A stretch of DNA of 41,252 nt from Rufibacter ruber (GTDB lineage Bacteria; Bacteroidota; Bacteroidia; Cytophagales; Hymenobacteraceae): assembly GCF_001647275.1 (NCBI RefSeq), contig NZ_LRMM01000043.1:1-41252 (forward strand), in the 5' to 3' direction. A program made the translations under genes and the position numbers. Below the pieces are notes generated by a model that did no database searches, was not told where the DNA came from, and saw nothing but the letters and a program-made list of their open reading frames with translations. Below, piece by piece: positions 8,594-16,920 of this stretch (its first letter is position 1; each line of letters starts with the position of its first letter).

Positions 8594-10069
8594 TTATTGG
8601 ATGAAGAGACGGAACTCAGCGCGGCGGTTTCTGGCACGGCCGGCGTTGGTGGTGTTTGGTGCCACTGGTCTTTCCTCACCAAACCCTTCTGTGATCACAC
8701 GGTCAGAGCTGATGCCTTTGGTGTCTGTGAAGTAAGACTTGGCAGCTTCGGCACGGCGTACAGAAAGCTCCTGGTTGTACTCGTTAGAACCAATGTGGTC
8801 AGCGTGGCCAGAGATACGCAGGTTGTAGTGCGGATACTTGTTCAACATGGTTGAGATTCTGTCAAGAGTTGGGTATGAAGTTTTCTTCAGTACTGCTCTG
8901 TTGAATTCGAACTCAATCTTAGGAACACGGGCCATGTAGGTGCTGTCAGCGGCGTCTAGGCCTGGGCAACCCATGTTAGCGGCAGAACCGGCTACGTCTG
9001 GGCAACGGTCAACGTCATCATTCACACCGTCTCCGTCTTTGTCAAGTACCACTGGGCAACCGTTGGCATCTACCTGAGTACCGGCTGGGGTGCCTGGGCA
9101 CTGGTCGTTTTTATCGGCTACGCCGTCACCGTCTGCATCTGGGCAACCCCTGGTTGCGGCAGTACCGGCCTGGTCTGGACACTCGTCTTCTGAGTCTCTG
9201 ATACCGTCACCGTCTCTGTCTGGGCAGCCTTGCAGGGCAGCAGTACCGGCTTCGGTTGGGCACTGATCCTGATAATCTGGAACCCCGTCACCGTCACCGT
9301 CTAACGGACATCCTTTTTTATCTACCTGTACACCGGCAGGGGTGTCTGGGCATTCGTCTCTTCTGTCAGAAACGCCGTCACCGTCTGTGTCTTTGGCTTT
9401 CCCTAAACCGAAGGAAACCCCAAACTGGTGCTGCAAGTAGCGGTCGTTCAACTCGTCAGTACCCTGCACCTTGATCCCGTCCAGCAAATCTGTAGATGGA
9501 TAGTTGAAGGTAGATTGGGCAAAGATTTTGAAGTTGTCTGAGATTTTGAAGTTGATACCAGCCCCGGCGGCATAGTTCATGCGCAGGATGCCCTCATCAT
9601 AAGAGGCTGGGGTGGAGCCGGTAGGGTAGTAGGCTTCTACACTGGCATACTGGGCACCTACGCTGGCTAACAGGTAAGGCTGAATAAAGGCGTTCTCATT
9701 CAGGATCTTACCGTTGTTCAACTTGAGTTTTAAGCCCAGGTTGGCGGTACCCACTTCATCGTCAAAACGGGACATGCCGTTGGTGCCGTTGAAGTTGTAC
9801 ATTCCTTCCTGCTTCATGTTGAAGTAGTTCAACTGTAAAGCGACATCAAAAGAAGGAGACAGGTAACGGTTGATCCCAAGGCCGCCGCCCCAGGTAGAGT
9901 TACTCATGTCCCAGATGTCATTACGTAGGTTGGTACGTGCCTGAATGGCATTCGCGTATAAAGAGAGTCCCCAGGGCCTATCAGCAGACTGTGCGAAAGT
10001 TTCAGGGGTGGCACCCATAGACAGCAGGAACGCGCCTACCATGGATGCCTTAAGTAATGATTTCTTCAT
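8594..10069 (-). CDS. OmpA-family outer-membrane protein with TSP3 repeats
   Basis: This is an abundant-type surface protein that links the outer membrane to peptidoglycan. From the ATG at 10067-10069 there is a Sec signal (MKKSLLKASMVGAFLLSMGA, cleaved after about TFA). An eight-stranded beta-barrel-like domain of about 220 residues follows. Five thrombospondin type-3-like calcium repeats come next (DTDGDGVSDRRDECPD, DGDGDGVPDYQDQCP and similar, each with paired Cys). The C terminus is an OmpA peptidoglycan-binding domain containing RISGHADHIGSNEYNQELS and RRAEFRLF. Many homologues read GHTD where this one has GHAD. It is monocistronic, with a strong hairpin terminator at 8538-8571. The 30-codon open extension upstream is A/T-rich leader and is rejected. 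Confidence 0.93.
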   Translation of the reverse strand: MKKSLLKASMVGAFLLSMGATPETFAQSADRPWGLSLYANAIQARTNLRNDIWDMSNSTWGGGLGINRYLSPSFDVALQLNYFNMKQEGMYNFNGTNGMSRFDDEVGTANLGLKLKLNNGKILNENAFIQPYLLASVGAQYASVEAYYPTGSTPASYDEGILRMNYAAGAGINFKISDNFKIFAQSTFNYPSTDLLDGIKVQGTDELNDRYLQHQFGVSFGLGKAKDTDGDGVSDRRDECPDTPAGVQVDKKGCPLDGDGDGVPDYQDQCPTEAGTAALQGCPDRDGDGIRDSEDECPDQAGTAATRGCPDADGDGVADKNDQCPGTPAGTQVDANGCPVVLDKDGDGVNDDVDRCPDVAGSAANMGCPGLDAADSTYMARVPKIEFEFNRAVLKKTSYPTLDRISTMLNKYPHYNLRISGHADHIGSNEYNQELSVRRAEAAKSYFTDTKGISSDRVITEGFGEERPVAPNTTNAGRARNRRAEFRLFIQ

Positions 10070-10296
10070 AGTTTTAAAGTAATTGGAATATAGTGTAATG
10101 CCCATATTTACATGTTTTAGAATAAAATGTTGCCTTTTCACTGAAAAAATAAAATGCAAGGGCGTGTAAATGGCAGAAGGTGAACTAGTTAAAATTTATA
10201 AAAGAAGGGCCTGATTTGCTGGTAGAAGGCTTTTTACAGGCCAAATACCAAGTTTTGCCTTGAGTGGCCCTAGACAGATTATTTATGAATATTTAT

Positions 10297-10326
10297 AAAA
10301 AAAGGAGAGCGTTTGGGCTCTCCTTT
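10297..10326 (-). terminator. intrinsic terminator after ychF
   Basis: 10-bp arms AAAGGAGAGC / GCTCTCCTTT with a 6-base loop. The A-run on the plus strand before it supplies the U-tract for minus-strand transcription. Confidence 0.85.
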
Positions 10327-10361
10327 GTATTATGTTATATAACAATTGCTATACTTAGGTC

Positions 10362-11459
10362 TTAGACGTTAAACCTGAAGTGCATAATGTCGCCGTCTTG
10401 CACCACGTACTCTTTGCCTTCCAGGGCCATTTTGCCAGCCTCTTTGATTTTAGCCTCGGTTTTATACTCCTGGTAGTCTTTCAATTTTATTACCTCAGCC
10501 CTGATAAAGCCTTTCTCAAAGTCTGTATGAATCACCCCGGCCGCCTGCGGCGCCTTCCAGCCTTTTCTAATGGTCCAGGCGCGTACTTCCTTTACCCCGG
10601 CGGTGAAGTAGGTGATCAGGTCCAGGAGGGCGTAAGAGGCTTTGATCAGGCGGTTCAGCCCAGATTCTGTTAAGCCGTACTCTCCCAGGAACAACTCTTT
10701 CTCCTCGGCATCTGTGAAATCAGCAATCTGGGCCTCAATGGCGGCAGAGATCACCACCACCTCGGCGTTCTCCTCTTTCACGTGCGCTTGCAGGGCGTCT
10801 AAGAATTTGTTGCCGGTCAGGATAGACTCCTCATCTACGTTGGCTACATAGATCACCGGTTTAATGGTGAGCAGCTGCAGATCTTCTACAGATTCCAGGT
10901 CTTCTTCTGAGTAATCAAGGGAGCGGGCGTTTTTGCCGCTTTCCAGGTGCTGCTTGAACCGTTGCAGCGAGGCAAACTCTTTCTTCGCCTTGGCGTCTCC
11001 AGACTTGGCGGTACGCTCCACCTTGGCAATTTTTTTGTCAATAGACTCCAGGTCTTTCAGCTGCAGCTCTGTGTCAATCACATCTTTGTCAAACACGGGG
11101 TCTACGCCGCCGGCCACGTGCACAATGTTAGGGTCATCAAAGCACCGCACCACGTGAATGATGGCGTCTACTTCTCTGATGTTAGCCAAAAACTTGTTGC
11201 CCAGGCCTTCGCCCTTGCTGGCGCCTTTCACCAGGCCGGCAATGTCAACAAACTCCATGACGGTGGGTAGTACCCGCTCAGGGTGCACCAGCTCCTCCAG
11301 GATCTGGAGGCGCTCATCTGGCACGGTGATCACGCCCACGTTGGGCTCAATGGTACAGAAAGGGTAATTGGCAGATTCTGCCTTGGCGTTTGACAAAGCA
11401 TTGAATAGCGTAGATTTGCCCACGTTTGGTAAACCCACTATTCCGCAACGAAGTCCCAT
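10362..11459 (-). CDS. ychF: YchF/Ola1 family P-loop ATPase
   Basis: This is the universally conserved Obg-related nucleotidase YchF, which hydrolyses ATP in preference to GTP and associates with ribosomes. The protein begins MGLRCGIVGLPNVGKSTLFN, where the P-loop is GLPNVGKS. It continues with the G3 region DIAGLVKGASKGEGLGN and, in place of the GTP-specific NKxD, the YchF-typical NVDE. A coiled-coil insertion lies at about residues 130-190, and a C-terminal TGS-like domain ends DGDIMHFRFNV. The 365-residue length is standard. It is followed by a minus-strand terminator at 10301-10326. Confidence 0.96.
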   Translation of the reverse strand: MGLRCGIVGLPNVGKSTLFNALSNAKAESANYPFCTIEPNVGVITVPDERLQILEELVHPERVLPTVMEFVDIAGLVKGASKGEGLGNKFLANIREVDAIIHVVRCFDDPNIVHVAGGVDPVFDKDVIDTELQLKDLESIDKKIAKVERTAKSGDAKAKKEFASLQRFKQHLESGKNARSLDYSEEDLESVEDLQLLTIKPVIYVANVDEESILTGNKFLDALQAHVKEENAEVVVISAAIEAQIADFTDAEEKELFLGEYGLTESGLNRLIKASYALLDLITYFTAGVKEVRAWTIRKGWKAPQAAGVIHTDFEKGFIRAEVIKLKDYQEYKTEAKIKEAGKMALEGKEYVVQDGDIMHFRFNV

Positions 11460-11642
11460 ATAAATAAGGTTGGTATAAGTTCAGGTGAAAATTCTGTGTT
11501 TGGCGGCTCCCTGCGCTGAGCAGGGCACCGCCTGAAACGGCCGCAAATATACGCAATCCCTTTTGAATGAGCGTTGGCCGGAAGAAAGGATCTGGTTTTG
11601 CCCCGGTCTGGGAGAAAAGCCCCATACCGCACAGGGGCAGAG

Positions 11643-11685
11643 GCGTTTTGGGGTTGTTTTCAGAAAATCAGGTCAAAAACAGAAA
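11643..11685. repeat. dispersed hairpin repeat, copy 7 (degraded)
   Basis: A divergent copy (GCGTTTTGGGGTTGTTTTCAG then AAAATCAGGTCAAAAACAG). It is 16 bp from another copy, between ychF and the DUF3276 gene. Confidence 0.6.
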
Positions 11686-11701
11686 AGAGGGGATGCAGCG
11701 G

Positions 11702-11739
11702 TTTCTGCCTGTTTTAGCAAAAACAGCCCGGAAACAGGA
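11702..11739. repeat. dispersed hairpin repeat, copy 8
   Basis: TTTCTGCCTGTTTTAGCAAAAACAG followed by CCCGGAAACAGGA. The left outer arm is shortened. It is next to copy 7 and upstream of the DUF3276 terminator. Confidence 0.65.
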
Positions 11740-11751
11740 ACCGGGAAGGCA

Positions 11752-11780
11752 TAAAAAAAGCTCACGCGAGGCATGAGCTT
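11752..11780 (-). terminator. terminator after the DUF3276 gene
   Basis: 7-bp arms AAGCTCA / TGAGCTT with a 9-base loop. A run of A on the plus strand gives the U-tract on the transcript. Confidence 0.75.
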
Positions 11781-11800
11781 GGGGAGAATTGAAAGCGGGA

Positions 11801-12136
11801 CTATTCCCACTTCAGTTCTTCATCCACAGCGGCTTCTGTTTCAGCATGCTCCAGACGTTCCAGTTCAGCCAGTGCCTCTTCAGATAACAATTCGCCTTTC
11901 ACGTGGTTAACGGTATCCTGCAGCGCTTCCATGAACTTGGCAAAGTCTTCTTTGTACAGGAAAATCTTGTGCTTTTCGTAAGAGTAGTTGTCATCCTTGA
12001 ACTTTCTCTTGCTCTCTGTGATAGTCAGATAATAATCATTGGAGCGGGTTGACTTCACATCAAAGAAATAGGTGCGCTTTCCTGCTCTTACTCTTTGCGA
12101 GTAGATTTCTGCTTTGTCGTTGTTCTCTTCCACCAT
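11801..12136 (-). CDS. DUF3276 PUR-like nucleic-acid-binding protein
   Basis: This 111-residue protein belongs to DUF3276, the bacterial PUR-alpha-like family known mainly from Bacteroidota and spirochaetes. The core EIYSQRVRAGKRTYFFDVKSTRSNDYYLTITESKR is diagnostic of a PUR repeat, a fold that binds single-stranded DNA/RNA. It is followed by a second amphipathic part and an acidic C-terminal tail rich in Glu. I chose the ATG at 12134-12136 (MVEENNDKAE); the open frame upstream has only an ATT as a possible start. It is divergent from the rlpA-like gene with about 100 bp between them, and a small terminator follows at 11758-11780. Regulatory targets are unknown. Confidence 0.88.
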   Translation of the reverse strand: MVEENNDKAEIYSQRVRAGKRTYFFDVKSTRSNDYYLTITESKRKFKDDNYSYEKHKIFLYKEDFAKFMEALQDTVNHVKGELLSEEALAELERLEHAETEAAVDEELKWE

Positions 12137-12240
12137 AACTTGAAGGGTTCCTAAAGTATTTGAGGTAGCCAATTTAAAAGAACTGTTTCATATCTAAAAA
12201 TTTTTAAGATTAATTTTAATAGTTAAATTCGAATGTACTA

Positions 12241-12678
12241 ATGTTCCAAGAGGGGCTCCTTGCCGTGATAAACCGCATTATCCTGCTCATTCTCTGCTTC
12301 TTGCCGTATTTTTCAGCAGCGGGCGTTACGCCGCAAAAGGGAAAAGCGACTTATTACGCTTCTTCATTTAATGGAAAAAAGACTACCACCGGGGAGCCGT
12401 ACAACCCAAAATCTTACACTGCCGCCCATGCCACGCTGCCTTTGCACTCGTATGTACGGGTGCAAAATCTGCAGAATGGCCGGAGTGTGGTGGTCAGGAT
12501 CAATGACCGCATGAGCCGTAAATCACGGTTTATCATTGACGTTTCTACCGTGGCGGCCAAAGAGCTGAAGATTTATGGGAAGGGAATGGGGCAGGTGCGG
12601 CTTACCCGTATAAGTAAACAGGAGGCACTGGCGTTACAGAAGAAAGAAAAGAAACAGCATGAGCAGAATAACGGTTGA
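12241..12678 (+). CDS. RlpA-like septal ring / DPBB-domain protein
   Basis: This is a small exported protein with the double-psi beta-barrel of RlpA, whose better-known members are peptidoglycan lytic transglycosylases acting on denuded glycan. The hydrophobic signal segment is INRIILLILCFLPYFSAAG. The domain includes GKATYYASSFNGKKTTTGEPYN, AAHATLPLHSYVRVQNL, and VVRINDRMSRKSRFIIDVSTVAA, corresponding to the RlpA RINDRGP...IDLS motif. There is no C-terminal SPOR domain, only a Lys/Gln-rich tail. The start could be the ATG at 12241 or a GTG at 12265, which gives a more compact signal peptide. The last 20 bp overlap the DUF58 gene, suggesting translational coupling. Confidence 0.85.
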   Translation: MFQEGLLAVINRIILLILCFLPYFSAAGVTPQKGKATYYASSFNGKKTTTGEPYNPKSYTAAHATLPLHSYVRVQNLQNGRSVVVRINDRMSRKSRFIIDVSTVAAKELKIYGKGMGQVRLTRISKQEALALQKKEKKQHEQNNG

Positions 12679-13576
12679 CCTAGACAGTGTGCGGCACCTG
12701 AAGAACCTGGAGTTTCTGGCCAAGCGGTTGGTAGAGGGGTTTATTACCGGATTGCACAAGTCGCCGTACCACGGGTTTTCCGTTGAATTCTCAGAGCACC
12801 GCCTTTACAACTCCGGCGAGAGCACCCGCCACATGGACTGGAAAGTCTTTGCCCGCACAGATAAGCTCTTTGTGAAGCGGTATGAGGAGGAAACCAACCT
12901 GCGGTGCCAGCTGCTGCTGGATGTCTCCGGGTCCATGTATTACCCCACCGCCAACTACGGCAAACTTGCCTACGCCGTGCTGAGTGCGGCGGCGCTGGCC
13001 ACCCTGCTGCAAAAACAGCGCGATGCGGTAGGCCTCACCACCTTCTCTGATGTCATTGAGTTGCAGACCCCCATTAAATCAACCGGGGCCCACCTGCATA
13101 CGCTGCTCCTGCATTTGCAGCAACAGCTGCAGAAGCCGGCCCCCCCGCAGAAGGAAACCAAAGTGGCCGCCATGCTGCACCATGTGGCGCAGCAGCTCCC
13201 CAAGCGATCGCTGGTGATTTTGTTCAGTGACCTGCTAAGCCAATATGAGCAGCTGGATGAGATTTTTCTGGCGCTCCAGCACCTGCGCCACCAGCAGCAC
13301 GAAGTCTTGCTTTTCCATTTCACCCACGCCGAGACCGAAGAGGAATTCCAGTTCCCTGACCGCCCCTTTACCTTTATTGGTCTGGAGAACGGGGAGAAAG
13401 TCAAGGTGCAGCCGGCCGAGCTGCGGGAAACCTACGTGGCGGCTATGCGGCAGTTTAAGAACGAACTGAAGCTGCGCTGTGGGCAGTACCGGATTGATCT
13501 GGTGTCGGTTGACCTGCGGGATCCTATTGAGAAGGTGCTGCAGGCGTATTTGGTGAAGAGGCAGAAGGTAAGGTGA
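12659..13576 (+). CDS. DUF58 / vWA-like protein
   Basis: This 305-residue protein is of the DUF58 family, usually encoded beside MoxR AAA+ ATPases. The family hallmark near the N terminus is visible (HGFSVEFSEHRLYNSGESTRHMDWKVFARTDKLFVKRYEEETN). It is followed by a von Willebrand factor A-type core with a MIDAS motif, LLLDVSGSMYY, and a later ILFSDLLS strand. No membrane segment is seen and no moxR lies next to it here. It starts inside the end of the rlpA-like gene (20-bp overlap, different frame). The biochemical role is unknown; a chaperone or metal-insertion role with MoxR is inferred by family analogy. Confidence 0.9.
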   Translation: MSRITVDLDSVRHLKNLEFLAKRLVEGFITGLHKSPYHGFSVEFSEHRLYNSGESTRHMDWKVFARTDKLFVKRYEEETNLRCQLLLDVSGSMYYPTANYGKLAYAVLSAAALATLLQKQRDAVGLTTFSDVIELQTPIKSTGAHLHTLLLHLQQQLQKPAPPQKETKVAAMLHHVAQQLPKRSLVILFSDLLSQYEQLDEIFLALQHLRHQQHEVLLFHFTHAETEEEFQFPDRPFTFIGLENGEKVKVQPAELRETYVAAMRQFKNELKLRCGQYRIDLVSVDLRDPIEKVLQAYLVKRQKVR

Positions 13577-13954
13577 TCTGGGGTTCTGTGAGTTGTTCTT
13601 GAATATTCAGGTAGCTTTTGGTGAAGCTTGTCTGATCCCCTGGCTTTGCCGTTTGCTCCGGTGCGACATCACTTTTCTGTTTCATGGTTTCCGCTATGCG
13701 CTCACGGCCGCGGGCCCCGTCCTGGCGGCTCGCACTGCTGTTAAAACTACGCCTTTGGCGTTGCCTTCGGCACCGTAGTAACAGAGGCGCTCATCCCCAC
13801 GACTGGTCTCTGTTCCTTCCCTGAACAGCTTGTGCAGTCATGTCTGCCTCTGCAGGTAACCGTTGCTGATCCGCTAGCCTGTGGCGAGCCCGTGCTGCGC
13901 ACATCAGTCGGGGGCATGCGTGGTGGAATGTCTGAGGCAGACTGTTAGTGGCTG

Positions 13955-14047
13955 CTGCTATTGTAGCAGGTCCCGCTGGCGCGAGTCTCCAGACTCGTGC
14001 CTGATGATGACGGGTAGTCTCTGACTACCCTCGCTGCCGGGCAGCGA
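13955..14047. repeat. cluster of four short tight hairpins
   Basis: In order: CTGCTA-TTG-TAGCAG (13955-13969), CGAGTCT-CC-AGACTCG (13982-13997), GGGTAGTC-TCT-GACTACCC (14012-14030) and TCGCTGCC-G-GGCAGCGA (14031-14047). All arms pair perfectly, with 1-3 base loops. Confidence 0.85.
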
Positions 14048-14118
14048 CAATGCGCCGTGGTGATCAATTCGTGCTTCAATTCTTGGACTCCCGCTGGCGC
14101 GAGCTTGCAGCTAGTGCC
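13971..14118 (+). repeat. two copies of a GCTGGCGCGAG module
   Basis: Copy one is 13971-14001 and copy two 14089-14118. Both read TCCCGCTGGCGCGAG, a variable stem, then GTGCC. In copy one the stem is an intact hairpin (GAGTCT/AGACTC). In copy two it is changed to CTTGCAGCTA. Confidence 0.75.
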
Positions 14119-14323
14119 TTTTTACTGGTCTTGCTGTTGTTGGTGATCTGTCACGCCTGAAACTTGGGCATACCTCCTTGGCGGCAGTTTGGAACAGCCA
14201 TGAAGCAAAGCCTTACCTTACTTTTGCATAGAACTGATGCAATAGTGCGGAAGCTACTGACGTGCCTTACATATAGTAAAGCTGTTTAGTGTTTTGATAG
14301 AAATGGTTTGGCAATGATTCAAG

Positions 14324-14369
14324 TTTCTGTTTTCGGGCTGTTTTTCAGAAAACAGCCTGAAAACAGAAA
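14324..14369. repeat. dispersed hairpin repeat, copy 9 (full length, 46 bp)
   Basis: Arms TTTCTGTTTTCGGGCTGTTTT and AAAACAGCCTGAAAACAGAAA with loop TCAG. There is one mismatch, tolerated as G-U in RNA. It lies at the right end of the geneless 13577-14523 stretch. Confidence 0.9.
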
Positions 14370-14523
14370 CCAATGGCTAGTGAAAAACCGTACCCGGCAG
14401 CTTTTGGCTGCCAGTTTCAAAAACTCTAAACATCTTCTTTATATAAAAGGAATAGACCACTCCTGATTCTGCTTTAGAATATCCCTTTCTTAGCTTTTCC
14501 CTTAAATAGTGATAAAACAACCC

Positions 14524-15534
14524 TTACGGTAAGGGTTTGAGCAGGATATCGGCGAAGCCGTGGGTGGTGTCTGTGAAATAGTCTTCTACTTCATACTGGC
14601 AGGCGGCGGCCATCTCGTGGATCTGCCTGAGGGAGTATTTGTAGGAGTTTTCAGTGTGAATGGCTTCCCAGGCCTCAAAGGAGAAGGTTTGCTGAAGGGC
14701 TTGCACGTGTACCTCCTGCGGCTGCTTGCTGATGAGAAAGCTGCGCATAGTGCCCTCCACGGGGTCATACTCAGCAAAGTGCTGGAACTGCTCCAGGGCA
14801 AAATCTGCCGAAAGCTCCTGGTTAATGCGGTGCAGCAGGTTCAGGTTGAAGGCAGAGGTGACACCGGCGGCATCATCATAGGCCCGCCTAATCTTCTCCG
14901 GGTCCTTTCGCAAATCAACCCCTACAAGCACGCGGTCCTGGGGGGAAAGTTTTCGGCGCAGTTCGCAGAGAAACTGCTGGGCTTCTCCGGGGGCAAAATT
15001 CCCGATGTTGGAGCCCAGGAACAACACCAGTTTGCGGGCCGGACTCTGCTCGTTAAGCCATTGCAGGCCCTGCACATACTCGGCGGCCAGGCCGGTGACT
15101 TTCAAAGTAGGATAGGTTGCCTGCAGTTCTTCCAGCAAGTGTTCAACCTGCCGGGGCGAAATATCCAGCGGCACAAAATTGAAATCAGTTTGCTGGGAGA
15201 CCAGTTCCTTGATCAAAAGTTTGGTTTTAAGCGCATCTCCGGCACCAAGGTCCACCAGCTGGAACGGCTCCTGGGTGCCAAAGGCGAAGAGGATCTCTTT
15301 GCGCTGTTTGTCCAGAATCTCGTGCTCCAGTTCAGTGAGGTAGTACTCTGGCAGCTCCATGATTTGCTGGAACAGCTGGCTGCCCCTGGCATCATAGAAG
15401 AACTTTGAGGAGAGTTTTTTGGGGAACTGGCTTAACCCCTGGGCAACATCCTGGGCCAGCCCGCTGTCTTTTTGGTCATTGGTTGGCAACAGGTTGATGA
15501 ACTGCTGTAAAGAGGTGGTAGCCTTTGGGGTCAT
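14524..15534 (-). CDS. egtD: EgtD, L-histidine N-alpha-methyltransferase
   Basis: This is a SAM-dependent enzyme that trimethylates histidine to hercynine, the first step of ergothioneine synthesis. Visible features are the N-terminal LPKKLSSKFFYDARGSQLF-type segment typical of EgtD (FFYDARGSQLFQQIMELPEYY), the SAM-binding loop VDLGAGDALKTKLL, LVLFLGSNIGNF, and DLRKDPEKIRRAYDDAAGVTSAFNLNLLHRIN. The 336-residue length is normal. It lies 14 bp downstream of egtB on the same strand and is clearly the second gene of an egtB-egtD operon. Its reading frame is intact, although egtB upstream is interrupted. Confidence 0.94.
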   Translation of the reverse strand: MTPKATTSLQQFINLLPTNDQKDSGLAQDVAQGLSQFPKKLSSKFFYDARGSQLFQQIMELPEYYLTELEHEILDKQRKEILFAFGTQEPFQLVDLGAGDALKTKLLIKELVSQQTDFNFVPLDISPRQVEHLLEELQATYPTLKVTGLAAEYVQGLQWLNEQSPARKLVLFLGSNIGNFAPGEAQQFLCELRRKLSPQDRVLVGVDLRKDPEKIRRAYDDAAGVTSAFNLNLLHRINQELSADFALEQFQHFAEYDPVEGTMRSFLISKQPQEVHVQALQQTFSFEAWEAIHTENSYKYSLRQIHEMAAACQYEVEDYFTDTTHGFADILLKPLP

Positions 15535-15548
15535 ATTTAAATGTAGGT

Positions 15549-16843
15549 TTATCTTTTGGCCAGCCTGATGCCGGTGAACTGCCAGCGTTTGTCTGCATGA
15601 AAGAAGTTACGATACGTGGGCCTGATATGGTTTTGCGGCGTAGCGCAGGAGCCGCCTCTGAGCACCATCTGGTTGATCATGAACTTACCGTTGTACTCGC
15701 CAATAGCACCGGGGGCGGTTTCAAAGTGAGGGTAGGGCAGGTAGCTGCTGTAAGTCCATTCCCAGGTGTTGCCCAGCAACTGGGCGGCATAGGGTTGTTC
15801 TGCGGGAAACACGGCTGGCACCGGCTGGTACCGCTCACTCTCCACAAAGTTGCCGGTTGCCAAGGGGTTAGGGTATTTCTGCGACAGTGCCTCCCATTCA
15901 AACTCAGTCAACAGCCGGTGCCCTGACCAGTTGGCATAGGCCAGGGCCTCATAGAAGCAGACATGGGTGACCGGTGCTGCCAGGTCAAGCGGCTGCAGCC
16001 CGTGCAGGGTAAACTGGAACCATTGATCCTCCTGCTGCAGCCAATAGAGGGGCGCCTGCCACTGCTGGGCCTGCACCAGTTGCCAGCCCTCTTCCAGCCA
16101 GTGCCTGAAATCAGCGTAGCCGCCGTCTTGCATGAAACGCAGGTATTCACCGTTGGTCACCGGGGCAGCCTGGGCCTCAAAGGCAGGTATAAACACCTGA
16201 TGCGCCTGTAGCTCATTGTCAAAGCAGAAGCCCTGGCCCCGGTGCCCAACGGTGTAAAGGCCTTCTGGCACGGGGAGCCATCTGTTTTGGGCTGTTTTTC
16301 AGAAAACAGGCCCAAAACAGCCGTTGCCGGACTGGGCAGGTAAGCGGGCAGCAGCGGGTTGCAGCTCAGAATGTACTTGATGTCTGTCACCAGCAGCTCC
16401 TGGTGCTGTTGCTCATGCTGCAGGCCCAGTTCCAGCACGGCGGCTAGTTCCGGCTTCTCCAGAAGCAGGGTGTCTGCCAGGACTTTTTCCATGTACTGGT
16501 CCACATGTTGGCGGTATGCGTAAATGTCTTGCAGCGGAGGTCTGGAAAGGGTGCCCCGGTCTGAGCGCGCAATGCGGCTGCCCATGCTGTTGTAGTACGA
16601 GTTAAACAGAAATGCGTACTGCGGGTGGAAGTGCTTGTAGCCGCTAACGTGGGGCTGCAGGATAAACGTCTCAAAAAACCAGGTTGTGTGCCCCAGGTGC
16701 CACTTTGGCGGGCTCACGTCTACCATGGGCTGCATCACGGTGTCTTCTGGGGTGAGGGGCGCGCAGAGTTTTTCGGTTTGCCGCCGTACCGCCCGGTAAC
16801 GGGCCAGGTACAGCTCCGGCTGGGTATTCAGGGCGTGCTGCAT
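15549..16843 (-). pseudogene. egtB: EgtB (hercynylcysteine sulfoxide synthase), split by hairpin repeat
   Basis: The two halves of an EgtB-type non-heme iron enzyme lie in different frames. The N-terminal half (ATG at 16841-16843) has the DinB-like iron-binding domain, with H52 in KWHLGHTTWFF and H143/H147 in LQHEQQHQE. The C-terminal half (to 15549) is the FGE-sulfatase fold with GHRGQGFCFDNE, LGNTWEWT, LRGGSCATP and RWQFTGIRLAKR. The N frame runs through a dispersed hairpin (16282-16320, read as AVLGLFSEKQPKT) and then goes off-frame. The native C frame resumes just after the repeat with W-L-P-V-P-E-G. The break is at the linker between domains. Either the gene is inactivated by repeat insertion, the halves are made separately (an in-frame GTG starts VPEGLYTVGH), or frameshifting restores it. 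All known catalytic-region motifs I can see are otherwise preserved. Confidence 0.85.
16282..16320. repeat. dispersed hairpin repeat, copy 10, inside egtB
   Basis: CTGTTTTGGGCTGTTTTTCAG and AAAACAGGCCCAAAACAG. This is the only copy wholly inside a coding region. It coincides with the frame break between the two EgtB domains. Confidence 0.9.
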
Positions 16844-16920
16844 GTGGTTTCTACGGATTGTTCCTTCCTAAACTTAGATCCCGTAAAAAGGTTATAATTT
16901 TACTTTCTCTTACTCGTGCC

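Larger units (their letters stand above)
11460..11800. other. 341-bp geneless region with two hairpin copies
   Basis: It lies between the ychF start and the DUF3276 stop. It contains hairpin copies 7 and 8 and the DUF3276 terminator. Nothing else is recognised. Confidence 0.6.
13577..14523. other. 947-bp geneless region with clustered hairpins
   Basis: No convincing gene is present. GC-rich sequence holds a run of tight hairpins (13955-14047), two copies of a TCCCGCTGGCGCGAG-headed module (13971-14001 and 14089-14118), an inverted pair GTCTGCCTC/GAGGCAGAC (13842-13850 and 13934-13942), and hairpin copy 9 at the right. It lies between the convergent DUF58 and egtD genes. Confidence 0.6.

Noticed and set aside
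13593-13778. Short open frame in the geneless block after the DUF58 gene
   Set aside because: It has no recognisable family, an irregular composition, and overlaps the GC-rich repeat region.
14560-15408. A 282-residue plus-strand open frame opposite egtD
   Set aside because: It is antisense to a well-supported EgtD with conserved motifs and shows no family features of its own.
16282-16320. Programmed -1 frameshifting in egtB
   Set aside because: I could not find a classical slippery heptamer in the zero frame at the repeat; insertion damage is simpler, though recoding is not excluded.
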